A DNA stretch of 64,000 nt from the NCBI RefSeq assembly GCF_026898135.2, contig NZ_CP114035.2, positions 6,179,501 to 6,243,500 of the forward strand. Reading direction: 5' to 3'. The DNA comes from Pseudomonas fortuita (GTDB lineage: Bacteria > Pseudomonadota > Gammaproteobacteria > Pseudomonadales > Pseudomonadaceae). Each line of letters begins with the position of its first letter. The first letter of the stretch is position 1. The notes under the pieces were generated by a model. The model had not been told where the DNA came from, ran no database searches, and saw nothing but the letters and a program-made list of their open reading frames with translations. This document shows positions 47,103 through 55,606 of the stretch, in pieces. Made by a program: the position numbers and the translations under genes.

Positions 47103-48527
47103 ATGTCCTCCGCTGCATCGTTCCGCGTCGAAAAAGATCTGTTGGGTACCCTTGAAGTTCCTGCTGATGCCTACTACGGCATCCAGACACTGCGCGCTGC
47201 CAACAACTTCCACCTCTCCGGCGTTCCACTGTCGCACTACCCGAAACTGGTAGTCGGCCTGGCGATGGTCAAGCAGGCAGCTGCTGACGCGAACCGTGAG
47301 CTGGGGCACCTGAGCGATGCCAAGCACGCTGCGATCAGCGCAGCCTGCGCACGACTGATCAAGGGCGACTACCACGAACAGTTCGTGGTGGACATGATTC
47401 AAGGCGGTGCTGGTACTTCTACCAACATGAACGCCAACGAAGTCATCGCCAACATCGCGCTGGAGGCCATGGGTCACCAGAAGGGTGAGTACCAGTACCT
47501 GCACCCGAACAACGATGTGAACATGGCGCAGTCGACCAACGACGCCTACCCGACCGCTATCCGTCTGGGCCTGCTGCTGGGTCACGATGCCCTGCTGGCC
47601 AGCCTCGACAGCCTGATCCAGGCCTTCGCAGCCAAAGGTAAAGAGTTCGACCACGTACTGAAGATGGGCCGTACCCAGCTGCAGGACGCCGTGCCGATGA
47701 CCCTGGGCCAGGAATTCCGCGCCTTCGCCACCACCATGACCGAAGACCTCAACCGTCTGCGTTCGCTGGCGCCTGAGCTGCTGACCGAAATCAACCTGGG
47801 TGGTACTGCCATCGGTACCGGCATCAACGCCGACCCGGGCTACCAGATGCTCGCGGTGCAACGCCTGGCAATCATCAGCGGTCAGCCGCTGGTACCGGCT
47901 GCCGACCTGATCGAAGCCACCTCCGACATGGGCGCCTTCGTGCTGTTCTCCGGCATGCTCAAGCGTACTGCCGTCAAGCTGTCGAAGATCTGCAACGACC
48001 TGCGCCTGCTGTCCAGCGGCCCTCGCACCGGCATCAACGAAATCAACCTGCCAGCGCGTCAGCCAGGCAGCTCGATCATGCCAGGCAAGGTCAACCCGGT
48101 TATCCCGGAAGCCGTCAACCAAGTCGCCTTCGCCATCATGGGCAACGACCTGGCCCTGACCGTCGCCGCCGAAGGTGGCCAACTGCAGCTGAACGTGATG
48201 GAACCGCTGATCGCCTACAAGATCTTCGACTCGATCCGCCTGCTGCAACGCGCCATGGACATGCTGCGCGAGCACTGCATCGTCGGCATCACTGCCAACG
48301 AACAGCGCTGCCGTGAACTGGTTGAGCACTCGATCGGCCTGGTCACCGCCCTGAACCCCTACATCGGCTACGAAAACGCCACCCGTATCGCCCGCGTTGC
48401 CCTGGAAACCGGCCGCGGCGTGCTGGAACTGGTGCGCGAAGAGAAGCTGCTGGACGAAGAGATGCTGAACGACATCCTGCGTCCGGAAAACATGATCGCT
48501 CCACGTCTGGTTCCGCTGAAGGCGTAA
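47103..48527 (+). CDS. aspA: aspartate ammonia-lyase
   Basis: Reversibly splits aspartate into fumarate and ammonia. The 474-residue protein has the fumarase/aspartase signature GSSIMPGKVNP (containing the catalytic Ser), GGAGTSTNMNANEVIAN and NDVNMAQSTNDAYPTA. ATG 47103 is used; an in-frame ATG at 47091 gives four more residues. A strong terminator follows. Confidence 0.96.
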   Translation: MSSAASFRVEKDLLGTLEVPADAYYGIQTLRAANNFHLSGVPLSHYPKLVVGLAMVKQAAADANRELGHLSDAKHAAISAACARLIKGDYHEQFVVDMIQGGAGTSTNMNANEVIANIALEAMGHQKGEYQYLHPNNDVNMAQSTNDAYPTAIRLGLLLGHDALLASLDSLIQAFAAKGKEFDHVLKMGRTQLQDAVPMTLGQEFRAFATTMTEDLNRLRSLAPELLTEINLGGTAIGTGINADPGYQMLAVQRLAIISGQPLVPAADLIEATSDMGAFVLFSGMLKRTAVKLSKICNDLRLLSSGPRTGINEINLPARQPGSSIMPGKVNPVIPEAVNQVAFAIMGNDLALTVAAEGGQLQLNVMEPLIAYKIFDSIRLLQRAMDMLREHCIVGITANEQRCRELVEHSIGLVTALNPYIGYENATRIARVALETGRGVLELVREEKLLDEEMLNDILRPENMIAPRLVPLKA

Positions 48528-48584
48528 CCCGACCGCTGCAAACAGTCTCACCAGGTTAAGGGACTAGACACCTCTCAACCTTTC

Positions 48585-48617
48585 AAGGCCCGAGCCAATG
48601 CTTCGGGCCTTTTTTTG
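48585..48617 (+). terminator. intrinsic terminator of aspA
   Basis: AAGGCCCGA / TTCGGGCCTT stem with a short loop, directly followed by a run of seven T residues, 58 bp past the stop. Confidence 0.9.
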
Positions 48618-48698
48618 TCTGATGGATTTGCCCGAACGCCCGGATATCGGCACACAACTTGCTCCATAATGCGTCCCAGCCCCACGGGATTACCCAGC

Positions 48699-49691
48699 AT
48701 GCTGCACAGCCATCTGACTACCCTCAACGCCGTTTCGCTGATCCTCAACGTCTTTCAGGCAGAAGGTTGCGAGGCTTCGGCGCTGCTGGCCGGCAGCGGC
48801 ATTGGCCCGGCAGACCTGGGGCACGCGGATGCGCGCATCACCACCCAGCAGGAATTGCAGGTGTGCGCCAACGCCGTGGCCCGGCGCGAGGACATCGGCC
48901 TGGAACTGGGCCGGCGCATGCATGTGTCGTGCTACGGCATGCTGGGTTACGCCCTGCTCTCCAGTGCCACTTTGGGTGACGCCTTGCGCCTGGCGCTGCA
49001 GTATCCGGCACTGCTGGGAACAGTCTTCAAGCTGCGCTTGCTCGACGATGGCCAGCGGGTCTGGTTCAGCGCCAGCGACTACCACGACAGCCCGGCACTG
49101 AGCGCTTTCAACGCCGAGTTCTGCCTGGTGTCGCTGAAAGTCATCTGCGATGACCTGCTTGGCCGCCCGTTGCCGTTGCTGGGGGCCCGTTTCGAGCACA
49201 CTCGGCCCGGCTACCACGCGCGCTATGCCGATGCATTCCAGTGCCCGGTCGGTTTTGCCGCCGAAGACAATGCCTTTGCCTTCGAACGACGCTGGCTGGA
49301 TACGCCGCTGCCGCTGGCCGACCCGATTACCCACAAAGCCATGAGCGAGCGCTGCCGGCGCCTGAACCTTGAGTTCACCGGCCGCCAGGCCTGGCTGGGA
49401 CGGATTCGTCAGCTGCTTACGCAGCAACTGGATGCCGCGCCTGGGCTGGAAGGCCTGGCACGGCAAATGAACTGCTCGTCGCGCACCTTGCGCCGGCACC
49501 TACAGGCGCTGGGCAGCAGTTATCAACAGCTGCTGGACGAGCTCAGGTTCGAGCGGGCCAAGCAGTTGCTGGCCGATGAGCAGATGCCCATCTACCGTAT
49601 TGCCGAGACCTTGGGGTTCAGCGAGACGGCCAGTTTCCGCCATGCCTTCCAGCGCTGGAGTGGTGTGGCGCCCAGCCACTTCCGCGGTTGA
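48699..49691 (+). CDS. AraC-family transcriptional regulator
   Basis: A 330-residue regulator with an N-terminal AraC-type arabinose-binding-like domain (MLHSHLTTLNAVSL; YGMLGYALLSSATLGDALRLA) and the C-terminal double helix-turn-helix (LARQMNCSSRTLRRHLQALG ... IAETLGFSETASFRHAFQRWSG). This layout resembles OruR- and ArgR-like regulators of amine and amino-acid use. It lies just upstream of the acetylpolyamine deacetylase operon on the same strand and may control it (inference). ATG 48699 is chosen; an ATG at 48669 adds ten residues. Confidence 0.88.
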   Translation: MLHSHLTTLNAVSLILNVFQAEGCEASALLAGSGIGPADLGHADARITTQQELQVCANAVARREDIGLELGRRMHVSCYGMLGYALLSSATLGDALRLALQYPALLGTVFKLRLLDDGQRVWFSASDYHDSPALSAFNAEFCLVSLKVICDDLLGRPLPLLGARFEHTRPGYHARYADAFQCPVGFAAEDNAFAFERRWLDTPLPLADPITHKAMSERCRRLNLEFTGRQAWLGRIRQLLTQQLDAAPGLEGLARQMNCSSRTLRRHLQALGSSYQQLLDELRFERAKQLLADEQMPIYRIAETLGFSETASFRHAFQRWSGVAPSHFRG

Positions 49692-49697
49692 CCTGTA

Positions 49698-49733
49698 CCG
49701 GCCTCTTCGCGGGCTTGCCCGCGAAGAGGCCGG
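49698..49733. repeat. perfect 36-bp palindrome, copy 2
   Basis: Base-for-base the same 17+2+17 palindrome as at 43252-43287, again directly after a coding region (8 bp past the AraC-type gene). Confidence 0.9.
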
Positions 49734-49757
49734 CACAGGAAAGCACGACCAGAGAGC

Positions 49758-49784
49758 TTGGCCAGATCGATCCCCTTTTGGCCA
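49758..49784 (+). promoter_or_regulatory. direct TTGGCCA repeats before the polyamine operon
   Basis: Two copies of TTGGCCA (49758-49764 and 49778-49784) are 20 bp apart start to start, a spacing near two helical turns. AraC-type activators bind such direct repeats. The next start codon is at 49855. Confidence 0.35.
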
Positions 49785-49854
49785 CTTGCGTCGTTCTCCG
49801 CTACTGACCCGCCCATGACAATGGACCCACGCCAGTACCCACCGGAGAACAACA

Positions 49855-50898
49855 ATGCTGACGATCTATTCCGATGACCACCGCCTGCACCATGGCCGCT
49901 GCGAGCTGATCGACGGCAAGCTGATGCCCTGTTTCGAAATGCCTTCGCGTGCCGACCATGTACTCGACCAGGTGAAAAAGCGCGACCTCGGCGATATCCA
50001 GGGCCCGACCGACTTCGGCCGGGCGCCATTGCTGCGCGTCCACAGCGCCGATTACCTGGACTTCTTCGAAGGCGCCTGGGCACGCTGGGCAGCATTGGGC
50101 CAGGAAGGCGACCTGCTGCCTTTCACCTGGCCTGCACGCACGCTGCGCCAGGTAAAGCCCACCGGCCTGCACGGTGAACTGGGCTACTACAGCTTCGATG
50201 CCGGTGCGCCGATCACCGCCGGCACCTGGCAAGCGGCCTACAGCGCCGCCCAGGTCGCCCTTACCGCCCAGGCAGCGATCCAGCAAGGCGCCCATTCGGC
50301 CTTCGCACTGTGCCGCCCGCCAGGGCACCACGCCGCCGGTGAAGTGATGGGCGGCTACTGCTACCTGAACAACGCCGCCATCGCTGCCCAGGCGTTCCTC
50401 GACCAGGGCAGGCGCAAAGTCGCCATCCTCGACGTTGACTACCATCATGGCAACGGCACCCAAGACATCTTCTACAGCCGCGACGACGTGTTCTTCGCCT
50501 CGATCCACGGCGACCCGCAGGACGAATTCCCGTTCTTCCTCGGCTATGCCGACGAAACCGGCGAAGGTGCCGGCGAGGGCTGCAACGTCAATTACCCTTT
50601 GCCGGCCGGCAGCGACTGGGCCGCCTGGAGCGCCGCGCTGGAAGACGCCTGCCAGCGCATCGCCAGCTATGACGCCGACGTGCTGGTCATCTCCTTGGGT
50701 GTGGACACCTTCAAGGACGACCCCATCTCGCAGTTCAAGCTCGACAGCCCGGACTACCTGGAAATGGGCAAGCGCATCGGCCAGCTCGGCAAGCCGACCC
50801 TGTTCGTGATGGAAGGCGGCTACGCTGTGGAAGAAATCGGTATCAACGCGGTCAATGTGCTGGAAGGCTTCCAGCGCGCCCAGCCAGGAGCCCGGTAA
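49855..50898 (+). CDS. acetylpolyamine amidohydrolase (histone deacetylase family)
   Basis: A zinc hydrolase that removes acetyl groups from acetylputrescine, acetylcadaverine and similar amines. The 347-residue protein shows the HDAC-family active site: [21 protein letters not shown] (tandem His), [14 protein letters not shown] (zinc-binding Asp and His) and [11 protein letters not shown]. Its stop overlaps the next start by one base, so it is coupled to the polyamine-binding protein gene. P. aeruginosa has the same pair. Confidence 0.93.
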   Translation: MLTIYSDDHRLHHGRCELIDGKLMPCFEMPSRADHVLDQVKKRDLGDIQGPTDFGRAPLLRVHSADYLDFFEGAWARWAALGQEGDLLPFTWPARTLRQVKPTGLHGELGYYSFDAGAPITAGTWQAAYSAAQVALTAQAAIQQGAHSAFALCRPPGHHAAGEVMGGYCYLNNAAIAAQAFLDQGRRKVAILDVDYHHGNGTQDIFYSRDDVFFASIHGDPQDEFPFFLGYADETGEGAGEGCNVNYPLPAGSDWAAWSAALEDACQRIASYDADVLVISLGVDTFKDDPISQFKLDSPDYLEMGKRIGQLGKPTLFVMEGGYAVEEIGINAVNVLEGFQRAQPGAR

Positions 50899-52001
50899 TG
50901 GTCCGACTCAAGCGTCTGCTCGCCCCGTTCATCGCTGCCACCCTGTTCACCGGTGCCCTGCACGCCCAAGCCGAGCAGCGCACCCTGCGTGTGTATAACT
51001 GGTTCGATTACATCACCCCGCAGACCTTGACCGACTTCCAGAAGGACAGCGGCGTCAAACTGATCTACGACATCTTCGACACCAACGAAGCACTGGAGGC
51101 CAAGCTGCTCACCGGCAACTCCGGCTATGACGTGGTGGTGCCTTCCAATGTGTTTCTCGCCAAGCAGATCGAGGCCGGGGTATTCCAGCCGCTAGACCGC
51201 AGCAAGCTGCCGAACTGGCAACACCTGGACCCGGCGCTGATGAAACTGATCGAGGCCAACGACCCGGGTAACAAGTTTGCCGTGCCGTACATGTACGGCA
51301 CCGTGCTGATCGGCTTCAACCCGGCCAAGGTCAAGGCTGCACTCGGCGACAACGCGCCGGTCGACAGCTGGGACCTGATCTTCAAGGAAGAGAACATCGC
51401 CAAGCTCAAGCAGTGCGGCGTGGCCCTGCTCGACTCGCCTTCGGAGATTCTGCCACTGGCCCTGCAGTACCTGGGCTTGCCACCGAACAGTGACAAACCG
51501 GCCGACTACAAGAAGGCTGAGGCGCTGATGCTGAAGATTCGCCCCTACATCACCTACTTCCATTCCTCGAAGTACATGGCAGACATCGCCAATGGCGACA
51601 TCTGCGTGGCAGTGGGCTACAGCGGCAGCTTCTCGCAGGCCGCAAACCGCGCCCGCGAGGCGAAGAACGACGTGGTGGTGGACATGCGCCTGCCCAAGGA
51701 AGGCGCGCCGATCTGGTTCGACATGCTGGCGATTCCGAAAAACGCGGCCAACCCGGAAGACGCCCATACGTTCATCAACTACCTGCTGCGGCCGGAGGTG
51801 ATTGCGCCGATCAGCGACTTTGTCGGGTACCCCAACCCGAACAAGGATGCGACCGACAAGGTAAGCCCGGCGATTCGCAACAACCCCAACCTGTACCCGA
51901 CTGCGGAGGCGATGGCCAAGCTGTATACCCTCAAGCCACTTGCGCGGGATGCCGAACGGGCCAGGACCAGGGCCTGGACGCGGATCAAGTCCGGCACCTG
52001 A
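50898..52001 (+). CDS. polyamine ABC transporter periplasmic binding protein (PotF/SpuD-like)
   Basis: A 367-residue periplasmic binding protein with signal peptide [19 protein letters not shown]. It carries motifs of the PotF/SpuD family: [31 protein letters not shown] and [12 protein letters not shown]. No permease or ATPase genes follow, so it must use a transporter encoded elsewhere or deliver acetylpolyamines to it (inference). The coupled deacetylase suggests that acetylated polyamines are the ligand. Confidence 0.92.
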   Translation: MVRLKRLLAPFIAATLFTGALHAQAEQRTLRVYNWFDYITPQTLTDFQKDSGVKLIYDIFDTNEALEAKLLTGNSGYDVVVPSNVFLAKQIEAGVFQPLDRSKLPNWQHLDPALMKLIEANDPGNKFAVPYMYGTVLIGFNPAKVKAALGDNAPVDSWDLIFKEENIAKLKQCGVALLDSPSEILPLALQYLGLPPNSDKPADYKKAEALMLKIRPYITYFHSSKYMADIANGDICVAVGYSGSFSQAANRAREAKNDVVVDMRLPKEGAPIWFDMLAIPKNAANPEDAHTFINYLLRPEVIAPISDFVGYPNPNKDATDKVSPAIRNNPNLYPTAEAMAKLYTLKPLARDAERARTRAWTRIKSGT

Positions 52002-52032
52002 TATAGCGCCGCGGGCCGCACAGCGGCCCCAT

Positions 52033-53562
52033 TCACCTTCTCCAGGCCTTTCGCAGTTTCATCAGTGCCTCGGCAATCTCTCCCTCCGGCACCGCCGCAA
52101 ACCCCAGCACCAGCCCCGCTCGCTTATCCACAGGCACCTCGCTGTCCGTCAACCAGAAATTACTCAGCGGCGTAACCTCCACTCCCACCGCTTCCGCCTT
52201 GGCCACCAGTTCCTGTTCCCGCGCAAAGTTATCCACATCAACCTTCACATGCAGCCCGGCCGCCACTGCCGGCATGGCGCCCAAACCGGGAATATCCTCA
52301 GGCCAGCCTGCCTTGAGTACATTGCGCCGGCTTAGCGCCGCCTTGCGCATGCGCCGGATGTGCCGCTGAAAGTGCCCGCGGGCCATGAACTCGGCCATCA
52401 CACATTGGCTGCTGACCTCTGAATGCCGCACCGCCAGCGCCTTGCCCTGGCTGAACGCTTGCGCCAACTGCGGCGGGAGTACCAGGTAGCCCAGGCGCAG
52501 CGCCGGGAAGGCAATCTTGCCGAAGGTGCCGACGTACAGCACGCGCCCGTGCCGGTCGAGGGCCGCCAACGGGGCCAAGGGCGCGCCGCTGTATCGGTAC
52601 TCACCGTCGTAGTCGTCCTCGATGATCCAGCCATCGTTTCGGTCAGCCCAGGCCAGCAATTCCAGGCGGCGCGCCAAGCTCATGGTCACCCCGGTCGGGT
52701 ACTGGTGGGCAGGCGTCACATAGGCCATCCGACAATCCTTCAGTTGCCCAAGCCGGCTGCAATCCATCCCCTCCCCATCCACCGGTACGCCGCACAACTG
52801 GCCACCCGCCATTGCAAAGGCGTGACCGGCCGCCCGATAGCCCGGGTTTTCCACAGCTACGCCGTCGCCCGGCTCTAATAGCAACTGTGCACAAAGACTA
52901 ATGGCCTGCTGCGCGCCACTGGTGATCACAATTTGTTCAGCCATGCAATTCAGCCCGCGCGAGCGACGCAAGTAGGCAGCGATCAGTTCGCGCAGCATCG
53001 GCTCGCCAGCCGGGTTGCCATAACCGAGTTGAGCGGGGGTCGGGTTACGCCAGAAACCCGCCTGCAGCTTGGCCCAGACGTCAAACGGGAACAGGTCGAA
53101 TGCTGGAATGCCAACGCGAAAAGCACGCGGCTGACCGCTCCTTGGTGGCGACAAGTGATGGGTTTTCAGACGCCGCAAAGCTTCGCTTGAACGTCGGTGG
53201 CTGGATAAATCCTCAGTATATTCTTCTGAAATTGTGGATAAATCTGTTGATAACCCATGGGATAACCCTGTGGATACTTGTGTGGATAGTTTTGGTAGCC
53301 GGCTTACATAGGTGCCATCGCCGACACGGCTTTCGATGTAACCCTCGGCGTACAACTGGTCGTAAGCCCGCACCACGCTGTTGCGTGACAACACCAGCAT
53401 GGTGGCCAACTCGCGGGTGGCCGGCAGCCGGGTGCCGCTGCTCAAGCGCCCGTCCAGCACCCGCGCGCGCAGCGCCTGGTACAGCTGCTGGCTGAGCCCG
53501 CGGCGGCGGTCCAGGGCGATCCCGGAAGGGTCGAAAGGCAAAACGAGGGGGCTATCATTCAT
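52033..53562 (-). CDS. MocR-type regulator (GntR HTH plus aminotransferase-like domain)
   Basis: A 509-residue PLP-dependent regulator. The N-terminal GntR helix-turn-helix covers about residues 22-87 (LPATRELATMLVLSRNSVVRAYDQL). A linker of some 60 residues contains five copies of a degenerate LSTx tetrapeptide (about residues 92-111). The aminotransferase-I fold begins near residue 150, with the PLP-lysine region YVGTFGKIAFPALRLGYL. It is divergent from the PaiB-like gene, as is usual for MocR and its target. The linker and C-terminal coding DNA carry DnaA-box-like 9-mers (separate entries). Confidence 0.92.
   Translation of the reverse strand: MNDSPLVLPFDPSGIALDRRRGLSQQLYQALRARVLDGRLSSGTRLPATRELATMLVLSRNSVVRAYDQLYAEGYIESRVGDGTYVSRLPKLSTQVSTGLSHGLSTDLSTISEEYTEDLSSHRRSSEALRRLKTHHLSPPRSGQPRAFRVGIPAFDLFPFDVWAKLQAGFWRNPTPAQLGYGNPAGEPMLRELIAAYLRRSRGLNCMAEQIVITSGAQQAISLCAQLLLEPGDGVAVENPGYRAAGHAFAMAGGQLCGVPVDGEGMDCSRLGQLKDCRMAYVTPAHQYPTGVTMSLARRLELLAWADRNDGWIIEDDYDGEYRYSGAPLAPLAALDRHGRVLYVGTFGKIAFPALRLGYLVLPPQLAQAFSQGKALAVRHSEVSSQCVMAEFMARGHFQRHIRRMRKAALSRRNVLKAGWPEDIPGLGAMPAVAAGLHVKVDVDNFAREQELVAKAEAVGVEVTPLSNFWLTDSEVPVDKRAGLVLGFAAVPEGEIAEALMKLRKAWRR
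52134..52142 (+). promoter_or_regulatory. perfect DnaA-box 9-mer in mocR-type gene
   Basis: TTATCCACA, a 9 of 9 match to the DnaA box, within the C-terminal coding part. Whether DnaA binds here is unknown. Confidence 0.4.
52229..52237 (+). promoter_or_regulatory. perfect DnaA-box 9-mer in mocR-type gene, second copy
   Basis: TTATCCACA again, 95 bp from the previous copy and in the same orientation. A relaxed match TTTTCCACA lies at 52847-52855. Confidence 0.4.
53233..53292 (-). repeat. 12-bp tandem repeat array with DnaA-box-like cores
   Basis: Five units start at 53233, 53245, 53257, 53269 and 53281, exactly 12 bp apart. As plus-strand 9-mers they read TGTGGATAA (perfect box), TGTTGATAA, ATGGGATAA, TGTGGATAC and TGTGGATAG. 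On the coding strand they give the repeated tetrapeptide (L/V)S(T/H)x. A sixth weaker match (GCTGGATAA) lies at 53200-53208, with AT-rich DNA between. Confidence 0.85.
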
Positions 53563-53652
53563 GGCATTGGACCTATGAAAACAGGCATTAATGGCTCTTA
53601 CCCAGAACCAATAGCCTGCCTAGGATGGCTCCACTGCACAAGGAAACCGAGC

Positions 53653-54282
53653 ATGTACAACAGCAAACCCCATCAGGAACTCGAACTCGGCCGCCTCCAC
53701 CAGCACATGCTCGACACCCGCCTGGCCGTGCTGGTCAGCCAAGGTGACCAAGGCCTGTTGGCCACACACCTGCCGGTACTGGTCGATATCACCGAGGGCG
53801 AGTTCGGCACCGTCTATGCCCACCTGGCACGGGCCAACCGCCAATGGCAGGACCTGGCACAAGGTAGCGAAGCCCTGCTGGTCTTCCCCGGTGCCGACGC
53901 CTATGTAAGCCCCAGCTACTACCCGAGCAAAGCCGATAACCCCAAAGTGGTGCCGACCTGGAACTACCTGGCCGTCCACGCGTATGGCCCGGCCGAAGTC
54001 ATCCATGAAGCCGAGCCCCTGCTCGCCATCGTGAGCCGCCTGACCGATCGCCACGAACACGGTCGCAGCGAACCGTGGAAAGTCACCGACGCCCCTGCCG
54101 ACTACATCGAGGGCATGCTGCGCGCCATCGTCGGTATCCGCCTGCCCATCGCCCGCCTGCAAGGTGCGCGCAAGCTCAGCCAGAACCGCTCCGCGCAAGA
54201 TATCGCCGGCGTGCGTGACGGGCTGGCCGCCAGCCCCGATCAACTGGACAACCAACTCGCAGCGCACATGCGCCAACCCTGA
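53653..54282 (+). CDS. PaiB-family FMN-binding protein
   Basis: A 209-residue split-barrel flavin-reductase-like protein of the PaiB family (start MYNSKPHQELELGRLHQHM). It contains LLVFPGADAYVSPSYYPSK and TWNYLAVHAYG, conserved in the family, and a C-terminal helical end with ARKLSQNRS. Bacillus PaiB regulates sporulation and protease genes; in pseudomonads the role is unknown and enzymatic action is possible. Divergence from a MocR regulator suggests it is that regulator's target. The upstream open frame to 53575 is not preferred. Confidence 0.9.
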   Translation: MYNSKPHQELELGRLHQHMLDTRLAVLVSQGDQGLLATHLPVLVDITEGEFGTVYAHLARANRQWQDLAQGSEALLVFPGADAYVSPSYYPSKADNPKVVPTWNYLAVHAYGPAEVIHEAEPLLAIVSRLTDRHEHGRSEPWKVTDAPADYIEGMLRAIVGIRLPIARLQGARKLSQNRSAQDIAGVRDGLAASPDQLDNQLAAHMRQP

Positions 54283-54294
54283 AGGAATAGCCCC

Positions 54295-54741
54295 ATGCCC
54301 AGCGTTACCCTGCGCCCTGTCGGCGCCCAAGACCATGCCGCCTGGCTCGCCCTGTGGCAGGCCTACCTGCACTTCTATGAAACCGAGTTGGCCGATGAAG
54401 TCAGCCTCAGCACCTGGCAGCGCCTGCTCGACCCGAGCGAGCCAACCCATGCGGCATTGGCCTGGGTCGATGGCAAGGCGGTGGGGATGGTCAACTTCAT
54501 CTACCATCGTTCCAACTGGAGCATCGAAAACTCTTGTTACCTGCAGGACCTGTACGTGGACAGCTCGCAGCGCGGCCTGGGCATTGGTCGCCAGCTGATC
54601 GAGCACGTCTACACCACAGCCAAGGCCGACAACTGCATCAAGGTGCACTGGCTGACCCACGAAACCAATGCCACCGCCATCAGCCTGTATCAGCAGGTTG
54701 CCGAGCGGTCGGGCTTCATCCAATTCCGCAAAGGCTTGTAG
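54295..54741 (+). CDS. GNAT-family N-acetyltransferase
   Basis: A 148-residue acetyltransferase. The acetyl-CoA-binding motif is CYLQDLYVDSSQRGLGIGRQLIEHV (about residues 80-104), and the later HWLTHETNATAISLYQQ matches motif B. The acceptor substrate is unknown. It starts 12 bp after the PaiB-like gene, and PaiA (a polyamine acetyltransferase) accompanies PaiB in Bacillus, so polyamine or amine acetylation is worth testing (inference). Confidence 0.9.
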   Translation: MPSVTLRPVGAQDHAAWLALWQAYLHFYETELADEVSLSTWQRLLDPSEPTHAALAWVDGKAVGMVNFIYHRSNWSIENSCYLQDLYVDSSQRGLGIGRQLIEHVYTTAKADNCIKVHWLTHETNATAISLYQQVAERSGFIQFRKGL

Positions 54742-54748
54742 GCCGAAC

Positions 54749-55420
54749 ATGACAGACGCATTGAACTGGAAACCCGCCGCAACGCCCCAGGCCGAGCCAA
54801 TTGAAGGCCGCTTCATCCGCCTGGAAAAGCTCGACCCGGCGCGCCATGGCGACGACCTCTGGCAAGTGCTGCAAGGCCCAACGTCCGACCCAGTGCTGTG
54901 GGACTACCTGCCCTATGGCCCGTTCACCGAGCGGGCCGAATTCGACCGTTGGCTGCAGGGCAACGCCGCAGGGCGCGACCCGCTGTTCTACACCGTAATC
55001 GACCGCGCGAGCGGCCAGGCCCAGGGTATTCTCAGCCTGATGTCGATCGTGCCCGACCACGGGCGCATTGAAATCGGCCACATCGCCTTCGGCGCCGCCA
55101 TGCAGCGCACCCCCAAGGGCACCGAGGCGGTGTACCTGCTGGGCAAGCTGGGCTTCGAACTGGGCAACCGTCGGCTGGAGTGGAAGTGCAACAACGCCAA
55201 TGCCCGCTCCAAGCGCGCAGCGGAGCGGTTTGGCTTCGTCTACGAAGGCGTATTCCGCAAGCACCTGGTGGTGAAGGACCATAACCGCGATACGGCGTGG
55301 TATTCGATTACCGATGATGAATGGCCAGCGGTGGCTGCCGGCTTCGAGCGGTGGTTGGGCCAGGAAAACCAGCGGCCCGAGGGGCAGGTGAATACACTTG
55401 AGGCATGCCGCAACGGCTGA
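54749..55420 (+). CDS. RimJ/RimL-type GNAT acetyltransferase
   Basis: A 223-residue GNAT of the ribosomal-protein-acetyltransferase-like group: IEGRFIRLEKLDPARHGDDLW at the N-terminus, IEIGHIAFGAAMQRTPKGTEAVYLL and NNANARSKRAAERFGFVYEGVFRKH in the CoA-binding region. Substrate unknown. It starts 7 bp after the preceding GNAT gene, making a three-gene run with the PaiB-like gene. Confidence 0.9.
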   Translation: MTDALNWKPAATPQAEPIEGRFIRLEKLDPARHGDDLWQVLQGPTSDPVLWDYLPYGPFTERAEFDRWLQGNAAGRDPLFYTVIDRASGQAQGILSLMSIVPDHGRIEIGHIAFGAAMQRTPKGTEAVYLLGKLGFELGNRRLEWKCNNANARSKRAAERFGFVYEGVFRKHLVVKDHNRDTAWYSITDDEWPAVAAGFERWLGQENQRPEGQVNTLEACRNG

Positions 55421-55439
55421 TAGCTGTATGGGTCTCACT

Positions 55440-55537
55440 GGCCTCTTCGCGGGACAAGCCCGCTCCCACAGGTTTACCACTGCACTTGAGGGCAGTGCAG
55501 TACCTGCGGGAGCGGGCTTGTCCCGCGATGAGGCCGG
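55440..55537. repeat. REP pair before the pycB terminator
   Basis: Arms CTCTTCGCGGGACAAGCCCG and CGGGCTTGTCCCGCGATGAG with inner CTCCCACAGG / CCTGCGGGAG. The spacer is about 40 bp. It lies between convergent genes. Confidence 0.85.
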
Positions 55538-55548
55538 CAAATACAGCA

Positions 55549-55574
55549 CAAAAAAAGGGGAGCATCCGCTCCCC
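55549..55574 (-). terminator. intrinsic terminator of pycAB
   Basis: Stem GGGGAGC / GCTCCCC with a 4-nt loop; on the minus strand it is followed by eight T residues. It lies 33 bp past the pycB stop. Confidence 0.88.
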
Positions 55575-55606
55575 AGAGGTTAACCGCTTGTAGATGAGGG
55601 CTTATC

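Noticed and set aside
50898..52001. A complete polyamine ABC transporter operon
   Set aside because: Only the periplasmic binding protein is present; no ATPase or permease gene follows.
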